64,000 nt of DNA from Paramecium sonneborni (Eukaryota > Ciliophora > Oligohymenophorea > Peniculida > Parameciidae): assembly GCA_905182985.1 (NCBI GenBank), contig CAJJDN010000058.1, positions 56,651-120,650 on the forward strand. The letters are read 5' to 3'. Positions 49,173 to 62,812 of this stretch are shown in pieces. The stretch's first letter is position 1; each line of letters starts with the position of its first letter. Under the pieces are notes generated by a model. That model had not been told where the DNA came from. It worked only from the letters and a program-made list of their open reading frames with translations, and ran no database searches. Position numbers and translations under genes: made by a program.

Positions 49173-52100
49173 ATGGATTAGTAAGCGATGACCAATGCCC
49201 TTGGAAATTTAAGTATTATATTGATTTCTATAAAAGAGCGGCAGAATGAGAGTCGATAGCAATAAAAATAATAAGCAAGTATACCAGATTAGTAAAATGA
49301 GAGTAATGTTTATAATGATGATTTTGATGGGGATGATGCAATTCTAAATGTTATAAAAAGTAAGGATAGTGGTTTAATGTTGATTAGATGCTTAGGATTC
49401 AAAACCAAAATAGTAGTAATAAACAAGTTAAGCAAAAAGACCTGAAACTTCAAATAAAAGAACTGCTTCAATGCCAAAGAAGAAACCATATTAATTTAAT
49501 AAGTTGAATGATGGAGAGAAAGAGAAATTATTCTTGGATGTATATGATGAGAATATCAAATTGAAAGAGAATTAGGTAAAATTTGAAAAAATGTATGGAA
49601 CAATGGAAGTTAAATTATAATAAATGTAAAAATTTATGGGCAATAAAACTGTTGGTACAGGGGAGACAGTAGAATAAAATAATTAATTGGTATCAAAAGT
49701 CAATAACTTGGAAACAGAGAATGAAAAATTAAAATAAAAGATATAAGCAATATCTTAAGCATAAAGAGTAGTTGTTGCTCATTAGCCAATGAAGAAAAAG
49801 AAATTAGTATAAGCTGATAGACCAGAAATAGAATAGACAGGAATAAGAGGAGGATAATTTGTAGATTAATAAAATTAAATCAAATAATTATTAGAATTAA
49901 ATGATAAATTAAAGAAAAGATTATTAGAACAAGAAGCATAATTTAGATAACTTTAGGCAATGATGAATTCTAAGATTGTTAATTAATAGGAGTTAAGTTA
50001 GAAAAATGCATAATTTGTAACTTTGTAAGAAAGGTGCAATAAATTAGAATCTAATTTAAATGGTATGAGAACATAATTAGATGATGAACGTAAAAGATAG
50101 AGTGAAATAATGATGCTTTTAAGAGAAGAAAAAGAAAAAAATCATTTATTAGAGGGATAAGTTAGATCAATGGAATTGGCATAAAAAAGTGTAGTTGATT
50201 TATAAGCTGATTTATAAGAAGCAAGAAGATAAAAGAAAGAAATTGAAGAAAGATTAGCAATACTTATGGAATCTCCATTTTTTAAGGAATATAATGAAAG
50301 AGCAACTATATAAGCAAAGATGAAAGCAATGGAATAAGAATAAATAAGAAATGCTACAGATTTAAAAAATTTGAGAGAGACAAATGCAAAGTTAGAAACA
50401 GAGAATAGATTAAAACGAGAAGATATTGAGAATCTAAAAAAAGAATTAAAAATACTTTAAGAAAAAAATTAAGAACTAAACATTAAGTTGGCTGAGAAGG
50501 ATTAATAGTTACTTCCATTTAAAGATTTAAATTATTGGGATAATGATTAATTTTTAAAAGTATTAGGTAATTTGAAATGGACCGGAGAAGATCCAGCTTG
50601 GAGAAAGATAGAATTTATAGATAGAACTTATTTGGATTCTGATGATCCTGTATATTTAAGAAAAGAGATTGAACATTTGAAACTTGAAAAAGGAGAATTG
50701 GCTGCCCATTTAGAAAAGACATAGACTTTATTAAAGAATTAATAGGATATATAAATGGAGAAAGATAAAATGCATTAAACATAGATAGAATAATTAAAAT
50801 TAGAGTTGAAGGTTGCAAATGAGAAGGCATATGAATATGCAAAAATAGCAGATCTGAAAACTTAGGCTAGATAATAATAAACATTATATGAAGCTGAAGG
50901 AATTAAATATGATGATTCTATATCAGTATTTTCAGTTGATAAAGATGAAATGTTGTCACCCGGAGAAAACTTCTTTGATTTATGGGTTGGAAAAGGAGAA
51001 TATCAACCTGCTGAATTAGTATCTTCATATAAGACATCTACTTAATTAAATTTAGATCTTGGAAGTTTATTGACATTTGTTACAATTGATTTTTATGATC
51101 ATGAAACACAACATACTAGTGTATCAGAAGGAACATCATGCTTTTACAATTTATAAATCAGTTTTAAAGTAGATGCTGATGCAAATTTTATTCAATATCT
51201 TGAAAGCAATTATCTAAAACTGGAACTTTATGTTAGTTAAGGCAGTGAACCTACTAAGATTGGATCAGGATTGATTTAATTAAAGGAATTAGTTTATGAG
51301 AATAAAAATGATACAATTAGTAAAGTTATTAGTGGTTCTTTGACTTTCCATGGAATTAACAATTAGATGATAGGAATAGTTGAATATAAAGCAAGAATGA
51401 GATATCCCATATCTAATTTCATTCGTTTACTAAAGGAGAGAAATTAGTTGTAAATGTAAGATTTGGATGAAGCTGAAGAGATAGTAGCAGTAAGAAAACG
51501 AAAACTCATTATTTGTATTGAAAAAGGAACATCCCTTCCTCCTAAATCAAATTGTTTCATTTACTATAATTTTGATACAAAAGATTATCATACTAACACC
51601 TAAATGGGTACTAATCCTAAATGGGACTATAGAATGGTCCATGAAATTGTGTATAATGAAATGGTGGTAAACTAATTTAACAGAATGCCTTTAGAATTAT
51701 ACATCATTGATGATAATTAACCATTAGTGGAAGGATCAAATGACAAGGTAGGATTCTGTTTAATAGATTTGTCTCCTTTGGTAAAGAATTAAATGATAGA
51801 TTTGGCAGCAGAAGTAAAAAATGATGATGGAGATAAAGTAGCTTCAGTCTATGTTAAAATTTTTTGGTATGATATTAAAGATGAAGACACTTTAAATTAA
51901 TAGAGATCTATGATTGCAGAATCTTGGGAAGAAAATATTACTCATAAAATTAGTTCAGAAATGAGATCCAGAGGTTTATTGGGGATTACTGCTTTTAGAG
52001 TCTTTGATAAAGATTAAGATTAAATAATCACTTTTGAAGATTTCGCCAATGGCTTGAAGAATGTTCTAAATATTAAAATGAATCCTTAAGAAATGTAAGT

Positions 52101-53912
52101 TTACTATTCCAAATTACCCTAACCCTTGAATCAATAAAAATTCTAAGAATTCTTCCGTTTATAATCTAATGAAAGCATCATGTATGAAGCAGGCTTTAAG
52201 TCATAATATCAGACTTAAGAATTGTCATCCATAAATTAATTAATGCAATAAAATACTATGCAATTGCAACGAACTTAATTGGAATAAATTCATAATTCCA
52301 TTTATGATTTACTGAAAAGAAAACTTTCTTATGGCAAATCAGTTTAAGAGTTATTTATGGAAATTGACTCTGTAAAACCTGATGGATAATTAACTCTAGA
52401 TGAATTATAAAAGTATTTCCAGTAAAATAGTCTACTAATTCCTATTGCGTAATTAAGAGATTTTCTGAAATTTTATATGGATATCAATCAAGACTAATTA
52501 ATAAACTTTAGAGAATTTGCTAATTTCTTTAAGTTGATCCCTACATCACAACAATAATAGGTCTATTCATAATCTTCATTTAGATAGACTAGTAATTAGA
52601 GAATGTAATCTAATTTCCCAAGTATCTAAGAGACTTAAGTCTCTTAATCTCCTATTGATATTGCCATTACTGCTATTCTTAATTACGGTTAAGCACGACA
52701 ATGGACATTAATGTAAGTCAGAGAATTTATGGATGAAAACAGAAATAGTTTTATTGAAGCAAATGAAATGAAAAAGTTCCTTATTTAATTTGGAGTTCAC
52801 CGTAATTTATAAAATGGAGACGATGACATTCAATAAATTATCGCATTCTTCGATATAAATCATGATGGTAGAATTTCCATTTCAGAATTTGCAGATACTC
52901 TTAATATGTACAATAATAGGTTGCAAATTATCAAGGCTCAACCTACCTAACAAAATATATAAAATTATGTTGTTGGTTATCTTATAACATATATGAGAAA
53001 AAATAAAAAAACCATACCAGAATTATTTAATGATATCGACTAAGATGGAAATGGATACTTATCCAAGGTTGAATTAAAGGCTATATTTAAAAATAAGATT
53101 GTAATCAATTTATTTATATTTATTTTAGTTAGTTCCAGTAGATGATTTTGAATTAAATGAGTTATTTATAGAGTTTGATAAAAATAGGGATGGCCATATT
53201 AGTATATCTGAATTCTTATAAATTGTAAAGCCAGCTCTTGATCAAGATAGAAATGAATCAGAATTCAATTAAGAAACTATTGACAAAGAAAAGGTTGCTC
53301 GAAAAGCTGAAGAAATATGTTTTAAAAATGCTAAAGTTCTTCAATTAGCTTTTCAATCTAAAGCCTAAAAACCTGGCTATGTAACTGAGATGTAGTTCAA
53401 ACAAATTCTTAGAGAACAGAAAGTAGGATTCACTCCTAATGAAATTGATGATATTACTGTAATATTATCCATATTAAAATTTTAGTTATATGTAGTTAAA
53501 CCAGTAAACGGTATGATTAATTACAATTAATTTTTGGATCTTGGTAAATTAAGAGGAGCATAACAATCTGACATGTTTGGTTAAACTGGGAGATCAGGCT
53601 TTGGATCATTAAGCCAAATTGAATAAGAACGAGCCATTGGTAAAGCTAAAGAAGTAATATATATCCTAATATTATTAGGTATTCAATAGAATATCAAGAG
53701 CTGTTAAAAATAAATATACTCCTTAACAACTTTTTGCAACTTTTGATAAAGATTCTAGTGGAACTATTAATAGAGCTGAATTAGCAGAAGTTTTCACAAA
53801 AATGAGAATTAGAAATCTTGATAAAGATGATGTTGAACTTATTTTCAAAGCATTAGACAGAGATGAAGATGGATCAATTAGTGTTAAAGAATTCATTAAA
53901 TATTTAGAATGA
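49173..53912 (+). CDS. RPGRIP1L: RPGRIP1L/RPGRIP1-like ciliary transition-zone protein with C-terminal EF-hand array
   Basis: Five introns (49213-49236, 49360-49387, 53101-53128, 53459-53485, 53654-53678) leave 1,535 aa. After a polar leader, KEKLFLDVYDENIKLKENQ matches the RPGRIP1L N-terminal LHDENILLK phrase. Coiled coil covers ~95-575. The first C2 domain (~580-735) has LLTFVTIDFYDHETQHTSVS and GIVEYKARMRYPISNFIRLL, the RPGR-interacting C2 signature, and a second C2 follows (~760-880). From ~920 to the end there are at least eight EF-hand loops, e.g. DKDQDQIITFEDF, DINHDGRISISEF, DQDGNGYLSKVEL, DKNRDGHISISEF and DRDEDGSISVKEF. RPGRIP1L scaffolds the transition zone (MKS/NPHP modules); the EF-hands suggest added calcium sensing. 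Confidence 0.9.
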
Positions 53913-53936
53913 TAAAATATTATTCATTTATAAAAT

Positions 53937-53947
53937 AAAAAATAAAA
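53937..53947 (-). terminator. Pol III terminator of tRNA-Thr
   Basis: Reading the minus strand, the first T-run (TTTT) begins 5 nt past the tRNA 3' end, and a T6 run follows at once. Confidence 0.6.
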
Positions 53948-53952
53948 ATAAC

Positions 53953-54025
53953 AGCCGATTGAGAGAATTGAACTCTCGACCCTTTGCTTACAAGGCAAAA
54001 GCTCTAACCACTGAGCTAAACCGGC
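53953..54025 (-). tRNA. tRNA-Thr (anticodon UGU)
   Basis: The 73-nt cloverleaf folds cleanly: acceptor GCCGGTT/AATCGGC with one G-U pair, D-arm GCTC/GAGC, anticodon stem TTTGC/GCAAA around loop CTTGTAA (UGU), T-arm GAGAG/CTCTC with TTCAATT loop, discriminator U. It has no intron and no encoded CCA. It lies 40 bp beyond the stop of the RPGRIP1L-like gene on the opposite strand and is far more GC-rich than its surroundings. Confidence 0.96.
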
Positions 54026-54119
54026 TCGGTTGAATTTATTACCATTCTTCGGGTTATCTGTGGCCCAAAGATAATCAAAAGATAAATAAGCAAATATTTT
54101 TTTATATAAATGTTTTCTA

Positions 54120-54322
54120 TCATGTATTAGATATGAAATACTAAATTATATAAACACTTTTATAAATGAAATCATCATCAAATTTATCTATTTAATCTTT
54201 TCAATACATCTTAGTGCTTTTTCTTCTCTCATTAACTCTCCCATTAAATTATTTACTTTTAGTCTCTAAGAAACACTTTTATTTGATTTAATTTATTCTT
54301 TCTCTAAAATTTACAAAATCAT
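54120..54322 (-). CDS. small helical protein, ~60 aa, uncertain 5' end
   Basis: From an ATG at 54322, MILQILEKEQIKSNKSVSQR then LKVNNLMGELMREEKALR continues, after a 20-nt GT..TAG intron, as YKFDDDFIYKSV to TGA 54120-54122. Exon length is exactly 61 codons. The sequence is protein-like and helical with no family match. Coding may extend upstream of the ATG (LHNDY precedes it), but I could not place a first exon. Confidence 0.42.
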
Positions 54323-54569
54323 ATAATCATTATGAAGGACTTTTAAATGTAATCATACTTGTGATATAATAAGTCTTTATTTAAAGAATTCAAAAATAAA
54401 CTAATTGCTGTATTTAAAAAAAAATAAAATATATGGTTTGAAAAATAGTTATGTAATAAAGAATAACAAGTTATAGAAAAATAGTGATTGATAATTTTTA
54501 GATTTTATATTTAAGTAAAAGCATATAATATTAATTTTGGAGTTGCTAATAAATTTATTATTATTCTAG

Positions 54570-55283
54570 TCTACCTTTCCTAATTATGAAAAAATTGTTC
54601 TGAATGAATTAAAATCTTGGGGCCAAGTTCATAAGAGAGCTATAGATTATGTTAAAATGAAATTCTTAGAGTAAGAAAGATTAACCTATATATTAAAAGA
54701 ATATAAATTGAAAATATTTTAGGATAAATTATAAATCAAAAACAACAAATAGTGAGTCTCTTTAATATGGAAAAATAATAACATTTTTAAGAGTTAAAAA
54801 TTGGAGAAGAAATGAAAGATCAAATTGAGATGAATGTAGAATAACAATTAAATCAAGAAAATAGTATTAGTAATTTTTCAAAATCAAAAAAAAAATATTA
54901 GAAAATAATTGAAAAATTGAAAAAAATCAAAAAGAAGGAATTAAAAAAGAGAAACATAAATGCTTAAATTAATGAATAAAAAATTGAAGGAGATGATTAT
55001 AGTGAAGTTATTAGAAATTAAGAAAAATTAAAAATTTTGAAAGAAATAATGAGTTCTGTTCCTGCATATTTATTAATGAGCCAAGCACAAAAAAGAAAAT
55101 TCTTTAAAACTGTTAATAATCAATTTTATGAGAGTTTATAAAAAGAATTAGGTTCACAATGTTCTCATTAAAAGAGTGTTCATTTCAATCTTGAAAGAAA
55201 TAAAATAAAAAGTATATTTTGTAATTATTTTAGCTTTTAATAAGAGTGATAATGTATTAGAAATTTCATAGTCGATAATTTGA
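54570..55283 (+). CDS. hypothetical Lys-rich coiled-coil protein, 5' end unresolved
   Basis: From 54570, STFPNYEKIVLNELKSWGQV... continues through introns 54671-54699 (29 nt) and 55212-55233 (22 nt) for exactly 221 codons to TGA 55281-55283. The middle is extremely basic (KSKKKYQKIIEKLKKIKKKE). A more ordered C-terminal segment (SVPAYLLMSQAQKRKFFKTV) follows. The first exon probably begins upstream, with an intron ending at TTCTAG just before 54570. Several joins are possible and none is decisive. No function assigned; possibly nucleic-acid or microtubule binding given the charge. Confidence 0.55.
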
Positions 55284-56654
55284 TATTTATAATTTAACAA
55301 AAATTAAGTAGAGAATTAGATTCAAAATAACTTTCATTTTAATTGATTGTTTAATCCAGGTTTAAGGTTTAAATGTAATCATATAATCTGTAAAATTTGC
55401 ATACACTCTAACAAAGAATGGTATATTATCTCTCTATTCCTTTATCTTTTTCAATCTAGTAATATCATTTCTTTTTGTAATTTAAAGGATTGACTTAATT
55501 GAGTTTTTTTTTTATTTTTCACTTAGTAAATTTTTTAAAAATGAATTTGATAATTATTAGGAGTTTAGGAATCATTAGATTTACTGTTTTAATACTTTGA
55601 ATTTGAATTAAGAGAAATTTTACTTAATCTGTTCAATATATTCGGTTTTGTTTGCAATCAAGACATTATTATCGATAATTACAATCAGAAGCAATTTCTT
55701 ATAAATTACAATAAGTGCTTTTGATGATTGATTATTGGTGTTAGTGTAATCTCTTGAGGTATTTAAAAAAATGAGTTCATTATTTATTTAATTGATTAAT
55801 ATAATTATGAAGTTCAAATGATCTTCTTTTGATTTTTTAAATCTAAATTTAAAAAATAAAAAGTGGAATACTTTTGTTAAGAAGTCAAAAGAATGAGTCT
55901 TAATGAGATTATAAACAAGGGATCAAAATACAAATAACTTGTTGAAGGTAGATATTTAGAAGATATTTTATTTTATTGAATATATATAAATCAAGTTTGA
56001 AACTCGATTATTTATTTCTATTCAACTCTTTCATTTTATATTTAAATAATAAATCACAATTCTATTTAAGTAATATTTTTAAATTATTAATTTTTACTTA
56101 GTTTAGGATATTTTAATCAATAATTCAGATTTCTATTAATAGATACAATTGAAAATTTTAAATAATTCTGTAAGTCTTTTAAGATTAGTTGTTTTACAAT
56201 GTGTAATGTAGAATTTTTATAGAGGTAAATTTTAATGAGAAAATTTATCATTAATAAAGAAATTATTAAGTTCAACATTATATTAACATAAAAAGTAATT
56301 AGAAAAATAATGAAGGATATTATGAATTTGAAATATACGTTTTCTATTTTTTAGCAAATCCAAAACAATTTTGAATTGAAAAAAACTTAAGTAGTAATAT
56401 ATAAGTTTTTGAATAATTTATTTAATAGGATCTAATTAATATTTATATTTGTTGATAAATTTAAATTAATGTTTGTAATATTATAATCAATAAGTAGTAA
56501 AGTTTAAGAAAAATAAATATTCTTAGTTAATTTTAATCAGTTTTTATACGAAAGAATTATTTGGAAAGGAATATAGTTAGGGTATGATTATAACAACGTG
56601 AAATAATTGTTATATAATGTATTAAAATAAATTTAATATTTAACTGCTAATTAA
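55284..56654. other. 1.37-kb region with scattered short frames
   Basis: No complete gene. Plus-strand pieces look coding but do not connect: FELREILLNLFNIFGFVCNQ at ~55610-55720 and MSLNEIINKGSKYKQLVEGR from ~55893. They may be remnants of a lost gene. The last few hundred bases precede the kinesin start. Confidence 0.3.
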
Positions 56655-58685
56655 ATGTCTAATAATACACCCTTTTAAGTATATCTTAGAGTGAAGCCCT
56701 TGTTAGATAATAGGTAATAATATTTACAATTGCTAGTCAAGACACTATAATTTAAGAGTTAGATGAGAGGAGAATAGTGATAACCAAATAAGGGAGAAAC
56801 AATAAAGAGTTTCATTTTGATCGTATATTCAATAACGAAAACAATGCTTAAATCTTTTCTGAGATTCTGTAGGTATGTTTTCAAATATCTAAGGGGTCAG
56901 AATAATATAAATTATTTCCTTGAAGGTTACAATACAACTATTCTGGCTTATGGTATAACAGGATCTGGGAAGACTCATACAATTTTTGGGAATGAGAAAG
57001 ATGAAGGACTGGCATTTTAATGTTTGAATTATTTGGTTGAAAAAACAAAGTAATTAAGAGACTAGATTTTAGTACTTTGGAAAATGCCTTATTAGAAGTG
57101 AGTTTTATTGAGATATATAATGAGACAATAAGGGATCTCTTAAATACTAATTAAAAATCATTAGTAATTATGTAGGATAGTTAAAAAGGATAATATATAT
57201 CTGGAGTATAGTAAATGGTTTGTAAGAATTGTGAAGAGGTAAAAGATGTTTTAAATCTTGGAAATTAAAATAGAAGTCTGGCATAGACAATTTATAATGT
57301 TTCATCTTCAAGATCCCATGCTGTTATTCAAGTAAACTTATCATATAAAATTGAAAAGTAATATTATGATAAATAAAATTTCTAGTTAAATTTTAACTCC
57401 AAAATTGTTCATTGTAGATTTGGCAGGTTCTGAAAAAGTCTATTTAGAATAGAAGTCTAAAAATTAATAAGAAGGATCTAATATAAATAAATCATTATTG
57501 GCATTAAGTCATTGTTTAACAATGTTGTCAGATAAAACAAAGAAAAATTAGCATATTCCATATAGAAATTCAAAATTAACTAGACTCTTATAAGATTCTT
57601 TAGGAGGAAATACAAAAACTATTATGATAGCATGTGTATAATAGAATAAGCAATCTTATGATGAAATTTTGAATACATTAACTTATTCTTAAAGAGCTAC
57701 TTAAATTAAAAGATAAGTTCATAAAGAAGTGACATCCATTCAATAAAATCCAAAATTAGAAGATTTATCTTCAACAAATGAATTTTAATAATAAGGAGAT
57801 AACTCTACTAAATCAATCTACTTAACCAAAATTTATAATGATATATATTCAAATGTTGAGGAATATTATGAGATTAATAATTCAATAATGGAAATTCAAT
57901 CTTAAATTCAAACCAACACTTAAAAAATTGAAGAAACTTAAGAAACTAAATAAGAAGATGAAAATTATATGAAGTTATTAGCAGCTTAAAAAGAAAATCA
58001 AATCATTGAAAAATAATTGTAAAACGCTCTTAAAACAAATCTATAATAAAAACATATATTAAAATCTTTATTATTATAGATTACAGAAGAGTAATAATAA
58101 ACAATTAATTATTGGAAATAAAGATTTGCAGATCTATCTAAATAAATTTTAGAGATGAAATCAGATCAAGAAAAATCACAATAAGAATTAGTTTCAAAAG
58201 ATTTATTGATTGCTCAATAAAAAACAATAATAGAATCAAATAAATTATCAAAAAATTAATCTTAATATACAGCAAGTGGAGATTCTGATCAATCCTATCC
58301 TATTTCATTTTCATCATCTACTAATAATTCTTAAATTAAAAAAAAGGCATCTATAACATAATAATAAGCTGAAGATAGACCAAGATTTACAAATATATCT
58401 CACATTAAATAGAGATTATCCCCAAGAGAAAGATCTCCTACAAGTAGCATTTTTGGAACATCACCTGTTAGATCTCCTTTAAAACATCATTCAATATATA
58501 GAAATTTAAGTAAGAATAACAATAATTAAGATTCCATTTCTAAAGATGATTCAAGAGAATTATCTAAAGATTTATCAAATCTGAGTATTCATAAAAAATC
58601 ACGACTTGTAGACCCTTAGATTACTACAATCAATTTATATGGAACTACTTACATAAATGTAATAGATTAAAAAGAAAATAACTGA
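56655..58685 (+). CDS. N-terminal motor kinesin
   Basis: Introns 56714-56736, 56869-56893, 57050-57072 and 57358-57385 give 643 aa. The motor (~1-345) starts at the very N-terminus: FQVYLRVKPL, EFHFDRIFNNENNAQIF, P-loop ITGSGKTHTIFG, EVSFIEIYNETIRDLL, switch I SSSRSHAVIQV, switch II FIVDLAGSEK, INKSLLALSHC, IPYRNSKLTRLLQDSLGGN. Nucleotide-binding residues are intact. A short neck and coiled coil (~390-500) follow, then a Ser/Pro-rich tail (RLSPRERSPTSSIFG) likely to be phosphorylated. Switch II is followed by an unusual VYLEQKSKNQQEGSN insert-type loop. The subfamily is uncertain (kinesin-8/13-like or ciliate-specific). A ciliary or mitotic role is inference. Confidence 0.93.
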
Positions 58686-59419
58686 AAATTTATTTATCTC
58701 ATCTATGAATGTATAAATTTTATTTTTAAGCTATTAATCTCCTAATTATATCAGATATAAAATGTAATTGAAGCATTTTAAATATAAATTTGATAATTTT
58801 ATTCATCACTAAATTATTGTTCTTTTAAGTGATTTTATTTTCTCGAATGAATAATTCCAAAAATAAATCTTATTGTTAACCATACTCTTTGAATTTTTTA
58901 TTAAGAATTAAAAACATTTACTAAGAAGTTTGTTAAATCTTTAACAATAATGGAGGAGATAAACAATCTAGTCAAATTATAGAATTTTGTTTGATAAACT
59001 AATTATTTTATTAAAATATCTAATCTATATTCTTTTCTAAAATAACTAACTCTTCTTGGATAATACTCTATATTATTATTTATAAGCCCAGTAAAAATTT
59101 ACAATTAATTTTTTAATTAATTATGTTTGATTTTTTTAAAATTCTGATAAAGATTTTTTATTTAACAATCTATTATATAAAAATATCTATAAAATATAGA
59201 TTTTACTTCTTATTTGATGCAAATAAATGGAAGTTTTAAATTTAATCATTTAATCAATATTATACAGAATTGATTTCCATGATTTGGTATAGTTTAAATA
59301 AACTTTTTAAGCTTAAAAAATCTAAGAATATATTTGCATCAAATTTAATTCAATTTTTAATAATATATTTGTCTTGCAGCAATATAATTATACGAATAAT
59401 CAATAATAAAAATCTATAT
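58686..59419. other. 734-bp convergent intergenic region
   Basis: Between the stops of the kinesin and the LITAF gene. Very AT-rich with no gene or RNA structure noticed; unusually long for a convergent spacer in this window. Confidence 0.45.
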
Positions 59420-59959
59420 TCAAAATAATCTAAATGGAATAGAGTTTGCATAACGATTACAAACAACACAAATTTCAAGTTAATCTTTACATTTTTTGGA
59501 TATCAGTGGAATCCAAAATAATGGGAGAAAAAATATAAATAAAATACAAACAAGGATGTATGTATTAGATCCATTTTTGAGTATAACTTATGTAGGTTTT
59601 CTTGTATTGCAAAATTTACAATAGATTTTAGATGGTTATTGTATTTTGATAGGTTTTTCATATTCATACTTTTCAACATTATGATTATGATGATTGAGAG
59701 TAAAATTTGAAACCATTGGAAATTTGTTTTGAATAGTAAAAGTGAAATTATTTTTATCATTGTTGATAAAATAAGAATTAGCTATATTTTCAACATCTGA
59801 TTTAGTGCTACTTTATTTATTAACACTTAGTTGAAAAAAATCCTGTTCATCTTTTTTATTAGTTTTATTAGTTGGAGTATCTGGAATGTATGAAAATGGT
59901 TAGGGTATTTGTTAAGGATTGTTTTAAACTTGATTTTGCTTAAAAGAATGAGCAGACAT
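59420..59959 (-). CDS. LITAF-domain membrane-associated zinc protein
   Basis: An intronless frame of 180 codons. The N-terminal ~100 residues are polar and disordered (MSAHSFKQNQVQNNPQQ). The C-terminal LITAF domain has the first CxxC (IYCKFCNTRKPTQV), a hydrophobic stretch that dips into membrane (YILVCILFIFFLPLFWIPLI) and the second Cys pair (EICVVCNRY). The usual HxCxxC is ExCxxC here. LITAF/SIMPLE proteins are monotopic proteins of late endosomes and lysosomes involved in trafficking; the same location is inferred. The Cys quartet and spacing make the call solid despite the His-to-Glu change. Confidence 0.88.
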
Positions 59960-61641
59960 GATAATTTAAATTAATTAGATTATAATTATTATAATTAAAC
60001 ATGATATAAATTAATGCTGAAAATTGGATTAATGATATAAAAGTTTAAAAACTAAAATTATTTTGAGAGTGATAAAAATAAGATAAGATTATATAGTTTA
60101 ATAGTTAAATTAAATACAATAAAATTTAATTAATAAATATCGAATTGAATGAATCAGTCAGTTAATTAACATAACATAGTTACCTTTCTCTTAATGATGT
60201 TATGATTATTTAGTAAGTATATTAACATTCATAATAAAGTTGGTAGATAACCAGTAATAGAGAGTATTCCTCTTCTTCCAAGAATTTTGTTAACAGGGCA
60301 AATATTAAAATTTTTAATATCTAATTCTCCTTATAATAGTTTAAGTCAGATGATAATTGTTAAGGTTATAAGTATTTTATCATTAGATTCAACAATCATT
60401 TCTTTACCCTAATCCAATTTACATCCTTCTAAAAATAAACCAAAGATAAGTGTTCCATCTACCATTAAAAAAATAAATTACTATTAACTTATCGTGGTAA
60501 TTAATCGAATTCAAAATTAGATTATGGTTCTAATAAAAATTCGAAATCAAAATCTAGTTTCTCTACAGTAATAGAATATTTTCTGGCAGAACAGTAGAGT
60601 AAAAAAGATGCCTGAAATCCAATGTACATAAGCAATTTATTTATCTAATCAATTTTGAAAATATCTAATTTTTCTAAAGAAAACATATAAATAAGAATCA
60701 AGTGGTTTCGATGATGGATAACTTATTTTTTTTCCATTTTTCAGTTAATGCTCCAATAAGAAATGATTAAGTGTTTTTTTTTCAATAAATCTGAGATGAC
60801 TGTTTATCCTTTTATTGCATTTAAAGTATCAATAGATGATTATTAAATGATTGACATTAATTTACTCGATCTAGTAATTTCTTATTAAAAATCAGTATTA
60901 AGAGAAGAAGAATATCCAAGATTTTATTATAACTTTCTTAAAATCTCATTAGTATCTTATTAATCTTTCATAATTTCAGCATTAGAATGAAATCTAAATA
61001 AATTTGTAGGTTAAACATGAGGTAAAGTATTTAGTTAATTCAAATATTCTTCATCCTTCTATCTTAGGGAAATCTTGAATTTGAAAATTATCAGATATTA
61101 CTTTTTGTGTTAAAATTCATCTAAAAGTCTTCTATCTCTTTCATCAGCTACTTTTATTACTATAGTTAAATTCATCTATTAGATAATAGAATGTATGAAA
61201 AAGTATAGATAAATCAGCTGCTATCATTTATTATAACTATCTTATAGATATATATAGATCAGATTAATTTAAATCATAATAAATATTAAAACCTATTGGT
61301 CCATAATTTCTACGATCTTAGAAAATAGCATAAAAGAACGACAATGCATAAAAATATTTAGAAAAGTTTTTATTTGAATAATCTAATTATTAAGAGAGAG
61401 ATTAGAAGAACTCCCTACTCTATATAATAGAAGCAGGTAAATCATCACTAGGATAACTAGTTAACCATAATCTAAAATAATTATGCATTTTTGATGTTTA
61501 TATATCCTCAATAATCATCATTGAAAAATATAAATGACAATTGCATAATATAACCCATGTTCTTATTTATTACACCAATAATTTTATTATTTCAACTTTA
61601 TTATATTTTTATTTATTGTTCATTTAAATATTTTATTTATA

Positions 61642-62811
61642 TAAAACTGTTATAATAATTTAAGATATTTTTTTGTTCACTTTTATTAAAATTTTTACTT
61701 TTCCACTTGTATGAATTTTTCAGGTATAACTCACTTAAAAATTGATTTTAGTTCATATGTCCCTTAGAATATTAATTTATCTTATAATAAACAAAAATTC
61801 ATCAAAATCTTTTTATTTTTTTATTCAGCAATTGTTATTAAAATTATAAAGTAATTTATCCTTCCCAAATAATCCTCTACAAACTCAGTTATAAATTAAA
61901 TATAATGTCATATTTTTATTTATTCTTTATTAAATAAACTAGCTTGGTTCCTTTTGATAATATGTTTCCTAATAAAATTTTGATAACCAAGTTAATGAAT
62001 ATTTTACATAAAATCTAATTAAGCTAAAGATATGACTGCAAAAAAGTGTAAAGCTCCATGAATTGTAATTGGTTTGTATTATATTCTAGCTTAATCTACC
62101 TTTCTCTCTGCATATTCAGAAGTCTTTATTTTTCTTCTATATCTTTGATTTCTCTTTAGATGATTATAATATTTATGTAGCTTCTTCATCATTCAAAATA
62201 TCTTCTGCCTTATTAAACTTTAAGAATCTAATCTTCTATTTTTTATAATTCTTGTTTTTTTTTATGCTAATATTTATCGATTTTTCTCTTCCTTTAAATT
62301 TGGTATCTAAAAACTTCTTATTACTTTTATTATACTCTATTGTCTTTAATTTACTATTGTATTATATGGTCTTTAATTTACTGCTGTTTAAAATTCACTT
62401 TGAATTAGTTATAATATATTTATTTTAACTTTATTTTATACTTCTTTCATAGAACGTAGTGATTCACTTTTACATTCTTATTAATGTAGCACTTCTTCAT
62501 ATTTGGTAAATGGAATCTCTGTCTATTCTTATTGAATAAAAAGAATAAATATCAAATATATCGAATTTATTATACCCATTTGGCATAGCAACACTTTTTA
62601 CTGCAGATCAAGCTCTATTTCCACTAAGATTCATTAATTTTATATAATATTAACCTTCTTTATTATTCTACCCATCTATCCATTCATTTTGATTCTTTAC
62701 TTATTTGTATCATTTTATTATATAATAATGATTTCTAAAATTTAATAGTTAATCTACCAAATTGTTCTTTATCTAAGAATTTGTACTATTTTTAAAATTG
62801 TGCAGAATTCA
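61642..62811. repeat. direct duplication 3, left copy (1,170 bp)
   Basis: Identical to 62813-63982 (offset 1,171), with a single N at 62812. Lies inside the dynein relic. Same pattern as the other two gap-flanking duplications. Confidence 0.9.
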
Positions 62812-62812
62812 N

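Noticed and set aside
50615..50842. Minus-strand frame of 75 codons
   Set aside because: Lies opposite the coiled-coil part of the RPGRIP1L-like gene and has no protein-like features.
59503..59760. Minus-strand frame of 85 codons
   Set aside because: Shifted frame within the LITAF gene, whose Cys motifs lie in the other frame.
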